A stretch of DNA of 7,021 nt from Clostridia bacterium (GTDB lineage Bacteria > Bacillota > Clostridia > Peptostreptococcales > Anaerovoracaceae). The stretch covers positions 1 through 7,021 of the forward strand of contig CAAFTW010000005.1 of assembly GCA_900766045.1 (NCBI GenBank), in the 5' to 3' direction. The notes under the pieces are model-generated. The model saw nothing but the letters and a program-made list of their open reading frames with translations. It had not been told where the DNA came from and ran no database searches. Each line of letters begins with the position of its first letter. Position 1 is the first letter of the stretch. Both the position numbers and the translations under genes were made by a program. This document shows, in pieces, positions 4,575 to 7,021 of this stretch.

Positions 4575-6563
4575 ATGACTCAGTATAAATGGCCCTATCC
4601 CAACGAAATCGGAGCATCGCAGCATCTGACCTGCGACGTGCTGGTTCTCGGCGGCGGTCTTGCAGGAACTTTCGCAGCGATTGCCGCAGCCAGAAAAGGC
4701 CAGAAGGTCATTCTGATGGAAAAAGGCACGACCGCCCGCGCAGGTTCGGCGGGAAGCGGCTTCGACCACTGGGAGTCCGCCTGCACCAATCCGGGCTGCC
4801 TCCTCACTCCTAAAGAAGTTGCGGAAGCTTACATCAACGAGCAGGATCATTACAGCAACGGCATCGCCCACTACATCGAATGCCGCGAGGGCTGGGACCG
4901 GCTCCTGGACATCGAGCAGTTCGGCGGAAAAATCCGCGACACGGAGGATGAATTCAAGGGTGCCGCATTCCGTGACGACCAAACGAAACTGATGTACGCC
5001 TACGACTACACTAACCGCTACACACTCAGGATCTGGGGAAGCGGGTTCAAGCCCGCCCTCTATAAAGAATGCCTGCGGCTGGGCGTGAAGATTCTGGACC
5101 GCACGGAAGCCACTGCCCTTCTGACAAAAACAAAAGGCAAGAAAAAAATCGGCGTCGGCGCCTGCGGAATGAATGTCCACACCGGACGCTTCATCACCGT
5201 TTCTTCGAAATCCACGGTTCTGGCCATGTCCCGCCCGGCAAGAGTCTGGCTCTTCAGCTCCGACCTTCCTGGACTGTGTGAATTCCGCCCGATGAACAGC
5301 ATCGGCAGCGGCCACGCCATGGGATTCCGCTCCGGCGTGACCTTCACCATGATGGAAAAATCCGTCCGTGGTGAGTTTTCCGCCGCCGGAAGAAGTTTTC
5401 CGCCTTACAGCACCGGAAACAACCATAATACCTGGTACGGCGCGACCATGGTAGATGCCAGAGGCATGGAAATTCCATACCTCGACCGAGACGGTAAGGT
5501 CCTGGAAAACGTCGACGACCGTTTCCGCCCTGCCCCGGGACAGAAATTTTTCCTCAAAGGCGGCGTCATCGACAATCCAAAATATGAATACAGAGGGCCT
5601 GAAACCATGCCATTCGATGAGCTGATGAAACGCGGCTACAAACTGCCATTCTATGCCGATCTCAGCAGAATGCCGGAAGACGAGCGCCGCGTCATCTGGG
5701 GCATGATGGTCGGAGAAGAAGGACGGACCAAAGTTCCGGTTCTTCAGTATTACACAGAAAAGGGCTTTGATCCGGAAAAAGACATGCTCCAGAGCTATGG
5801 AAACGGCTGGAAGTCCGGCGACTTCCTCGGCCAGGAACGCCAGCTCTTCGGCGCGCCAGGCGGAATCATCACCGACTGGGACCTGATGACCAGCGTAAAT
5901 GGTGTATTTGCCGGCGGCGACCAGCTCTTCGCCATGGACTGCGGCGGCGCCGCGTCCGCAACCGGATACTACGCAGGCAGAAAAGCAGCCGACTATGCTG
6001 CGGAACAAGCCGGCACAACCGCCGCTTCCCTTCTCGACGAACAGGAATTCCAGAGGGACACCGACCTTCAGAAACAGTGCGCCGATGAACAGCGCCGCCT
6101 CCTGGCCCCGATGACGGGTGACGGTGATATGAGCTGGAAAGAACTAAACTTCGCTATTTCCAAATGTATGCAGAACTACTGCGGAGAAATCAAGTGCGAA
6201 GACCTTCTCCTTCAGGGACTGGATCTCCTCCACAACTACCTCGAAGACGCCGTCCCGCAGCTTCACGCAGAAAATCCGCATGACCTCATGCGTATCCATG
6301 AAGTTCTCGATATCCTCGACGTATCAGAAATGATCCTGGAAGCCTGCAGAATGCGCCATTCCAGCTCCGAGCCGCTTCATTTCAAGCGAAGCGACTTCCC
6401 AGAAAAAGATCCGCAAAAAGACCGCGCCTTCATCACCATACACAAAGAAGACGGCAAAGCGGTCCGCGGTGAAATTCCTTTGGACTACTACGGCGACGTC
6501 GAACAGTCCTACGAAAGCTGCAACCAGGACTACATCCGGGAGGCGGTGAAATACTATGAATAA
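4575..6563 (+). CDS. FAD-dependent oxidoreductase, AprA/fumarate-reductase flavoprotein superfamily
   Basis: A 662-residue soluble flavoprotein with no signal peptide, no Tat motif and no FMN-binding domain, so it should act in the cytoplasm. The N-terminal FAD site is DVLVLGGGLAG (21-31), with Gly26, Gly28 and Gly31 and the ribose-binding acid E49. The middle capping region includes GSGHAMGFRSG (244-254). The second FAD block, NGVFAGGDQLF (442-452), is followed by a Gly-rich segment to about 468. The helical C-terminal domain (about 490-662) is of the SdhA/FrdA/AprA type. Length matches AprA (adenylylsulfate reductase alpha) better than FrdA. However, the stretch after the first FAD motif, SGFDHWESACTNP (61-73), differs from the AINTY-type segment I recall for true APS reductases. 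By hand alignment there is also no His for covalent FAD. The substrate is therefore unknown. It is followed with overlap by its likely electron donor, a ferredoxin. Confidence 0.85.
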   Translation: MTQYKWPYPNEIGASQHLTCDVLVLGGGLAGTFAAIAAARKGQKVILMEKGTTARAGSAGSGFDHWESACTNPGCLLTPKEVAEAYINEQDHYSNGIAHYIECREGWDRLLDIEQFGGKIRDTEDEFKGAAFRDDQTKLMYAYDYTNRYTLRIWGSGFKPALYKECLRLGVKILDRTEATALLTKTKGKKKIGVGACGMNVHTGRFITVSSKSTVLAMSRPARVWLFSSDLPGLCEFRPMNSIGSGHAMGFRSGVTFTMMEKSVRGEFSAAGRSFPPYSTGNNHNTWYGATMVDARGMEIPYLDRDGKVLENVDDRFRPAPGQKFFLKGGVIDNPKYEYRGPETMPFDELMKRGYKLPFYADLSRMPEDERRVIWGMMVGEEGRTKVPVLQYYTEKGFDPEKDMLQSYGNGWKSGDFLGQERQLFGAPGGIITDWDLMTSVNGVFAGGDQLFAMDCGGAASATGYYAGRKAADYAAEQAGTTAASLLDEQEFQRDTDLQKQCADEQRRLLAPMTGDGDMSWKELNFAISKCMQNYCGEIKCEDLLLQGLDLLHNYLEDAVPQLHAENPHDLMRIHEVLDILDVSEMILEACRMRHSSSEPLHFKRSDFPEKDPQKDRAFITIHKEDGKAVRGEIPLDYYGDVEQSYESCNQDYIREAVKYYE

Positions 6564-6894
6564 CACAATCAGACAGAACAAAACAACAGATCCATCAGAA
6601 ACCCTCAAGAATATTGAGGGAAAAGAACTGACCGCCAGCACCGTTCCCTGCAGCGCCCGACCTCTGCACTTTGACGACAGCCTCTGCATCGGCTGCAACA
6701 GCTGCGCCAGAGCCTGCCAGTGCGACCTCCTCGTCCCTTCCCAGGAAAAAGGCCGGCATCCAATCGTCATGTACCCGGGTGAATGCATGTACTGCGGCGC
6801 CTGCGTCATGGAATGCCCGATCGAAGGCGCCATCCGCCTTCAGCACCCCCTGATCAACCAGAGTAAATTCGTTCCGGTAATCCGACAAAAATAA
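6556..6894 (+). CDS. 2x[4Fe-4S] ferredoxin-like protein, partner of the flavoprotein
   Basis: A 112-residue iron-sulfur protein that probably carries electrons to or from the flavoprotein. Two cluster motifs are visible: C44-x2-C47-x2-C50-x3-C54 and C77-x2-C80-x2-C83-x3-C87-P. The first lacks the usual Pro after its last Cys and is followed by Gln55-Cys56. Cys32 and Cys56 are extra cysteines. The 22 residues between the motifs give the insertion seen in AprB-like ferredoxins, but the protein is shorter than AprB (about 150 residues) and lacks its C-terminal tail. About 40 polar residues precede the clusters. The start overlaps the flavoprotein stop by 8 nt, indicating translational coupling; GGAGG at 6539-6543 is 12 nt upstream. 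The order (flavoprotein then ferredoxin) is the reverse of aprBA. Confidence 0.88.
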   Translation: MNNTIRQNKTTDPSETLKNIEGKELTASTVPCSARPLHFDDSLCIGCNSCARACQCDLLVPSQEKGRHPIVMYPGECMYCGACVMECPIEGAIRLQHPLINQSKFVPVIRQK

Positions 6895-6901
6895 ATAATC
6901 A

Positions 6902-7021
6902 GGTGGTGATTTCCGACGGTTCTGATGCCCGGGGCGTCGGAAATTTCTTCCTTTCTCGCGACTCTCCGACCCTTTAAAATTTCTGTCGGAGAATCTGCTT
7001 TCTGGCGGTGATTTCCGACGA
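6902..7021. repeat. Hairpin pair with TCCGAC core and a 102-nt direct repeat
   Basis: Unit 1 is 6909-6944 (10-bp stem). Unit 2 joins TCTCCGAC (6963-6970) to GTCGGAGA (6985-6992), an 8-bp stem with a 14-nt loop. Their centres are 51 nt apart. The left arm of unit 1 with its flank, GGTGATTTCCGACG (6905-6918), recurs exactly at 7007-7020, so a third unit probably continues beyond the window. All arms share TCCGAC or its complement GTCGGA. No gene is seen from 6895 to the window end. Confidence 0.8.
6909..6957 (+). terminator. Terminator of the flavoprotein/ferredoxin operon
   Basis: ATTTCCGACG (6909-6918) pairs perfectly with CGTCGGAAAT (6935-6944) around a 16-nt loop, followed by TTCTTCCTTTCT. 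The hairpin starts 14 nt after the ferredoxin stop codon. Stem and U-rich tail make a reasonable rho-independent terminator. It is also the first hairpin of the TCCGAC pair. Confidence 0.65.

Noticed and set aside
4260..6008. Long minus-strand open frame of 582 codons
   Set aside because: It lies wholly antisense to the well-supported flavoprotein gene and its promoter gap, its translation resembles no family, and no ribosome site precedes it.

Overview
The window looks like a piece of an anaerobic, Gram-positive-type (Bacillota) chromosome. The evidence is indirect: strong GGAGG or GGGGG ribosome sites, near-consensus SigA-type promoters in AT-rich gaps, mid-GC coding sequence, and a cytoplasmic flavoprotein/ferredoxin pair typical of anaerobes. 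Negativicutes or a Clostridia family would fit, but nothing here fixes the genus. There are no rRNA or tRNA genes, CRISPR arrays, transposases or phage genes.

Layout, left to right. (1) Positions 1-573 hold no convincing gene but are dense in perfect inverted repeats, arranged largely as pairs of hairpins about 45-51 nt apart. (2) On the minus strand, 574-2091 encodes a melibiose-carrier-like (GPH family) cation symporter. Its consensus promoter lies in a 224-nt divergent gap. (3) On the plus strand, 2316-3338 encodes an M42-family metallo-aminopeptidase with all expected metal ligands. (4) A strong hairpin at 3423-3460 separates it from the convergent gene 3496-4137 (minus), a GntR-family regulator with an FCD ligand domain. 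(5) A 437-nt divergent gap contains candidate promoters for both directions and a possibly folded leader. (6) 4575-6563 (plus) encodes a 662-residue FAD oxidoreductase related to the AprA/FrdA/SdhA flavoproteins. It overlaps by 8 nt (6556-6894) a 112-residue 2x[4Fe-4S] ferredoxin. (7) The operon ends at a hairpin terminator that is also the first unit of another hairpin pair, and a direct repeat runs to the window edge.

How the parts may work together (inference): the symporter imports a sugar or similar solute, the peptidase trims peptides, and the flavoprotein/ferredoxin pair is a soluble, ferredoxin-linked reductase of unknown substrate. The divergently placed GntR/FCD regulator is the obvious candidate to control the reductase operon in response to a small carboxylate or similar ligand. 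The two most interesting signals are the orphan flavoprotein/ferredoxin pair, which resembles APS reductase but has inverted gene order and a different N-terminal active-site region, and the hairpin pairs, in which the two members share a core arm sequence that differs from locus to locus.
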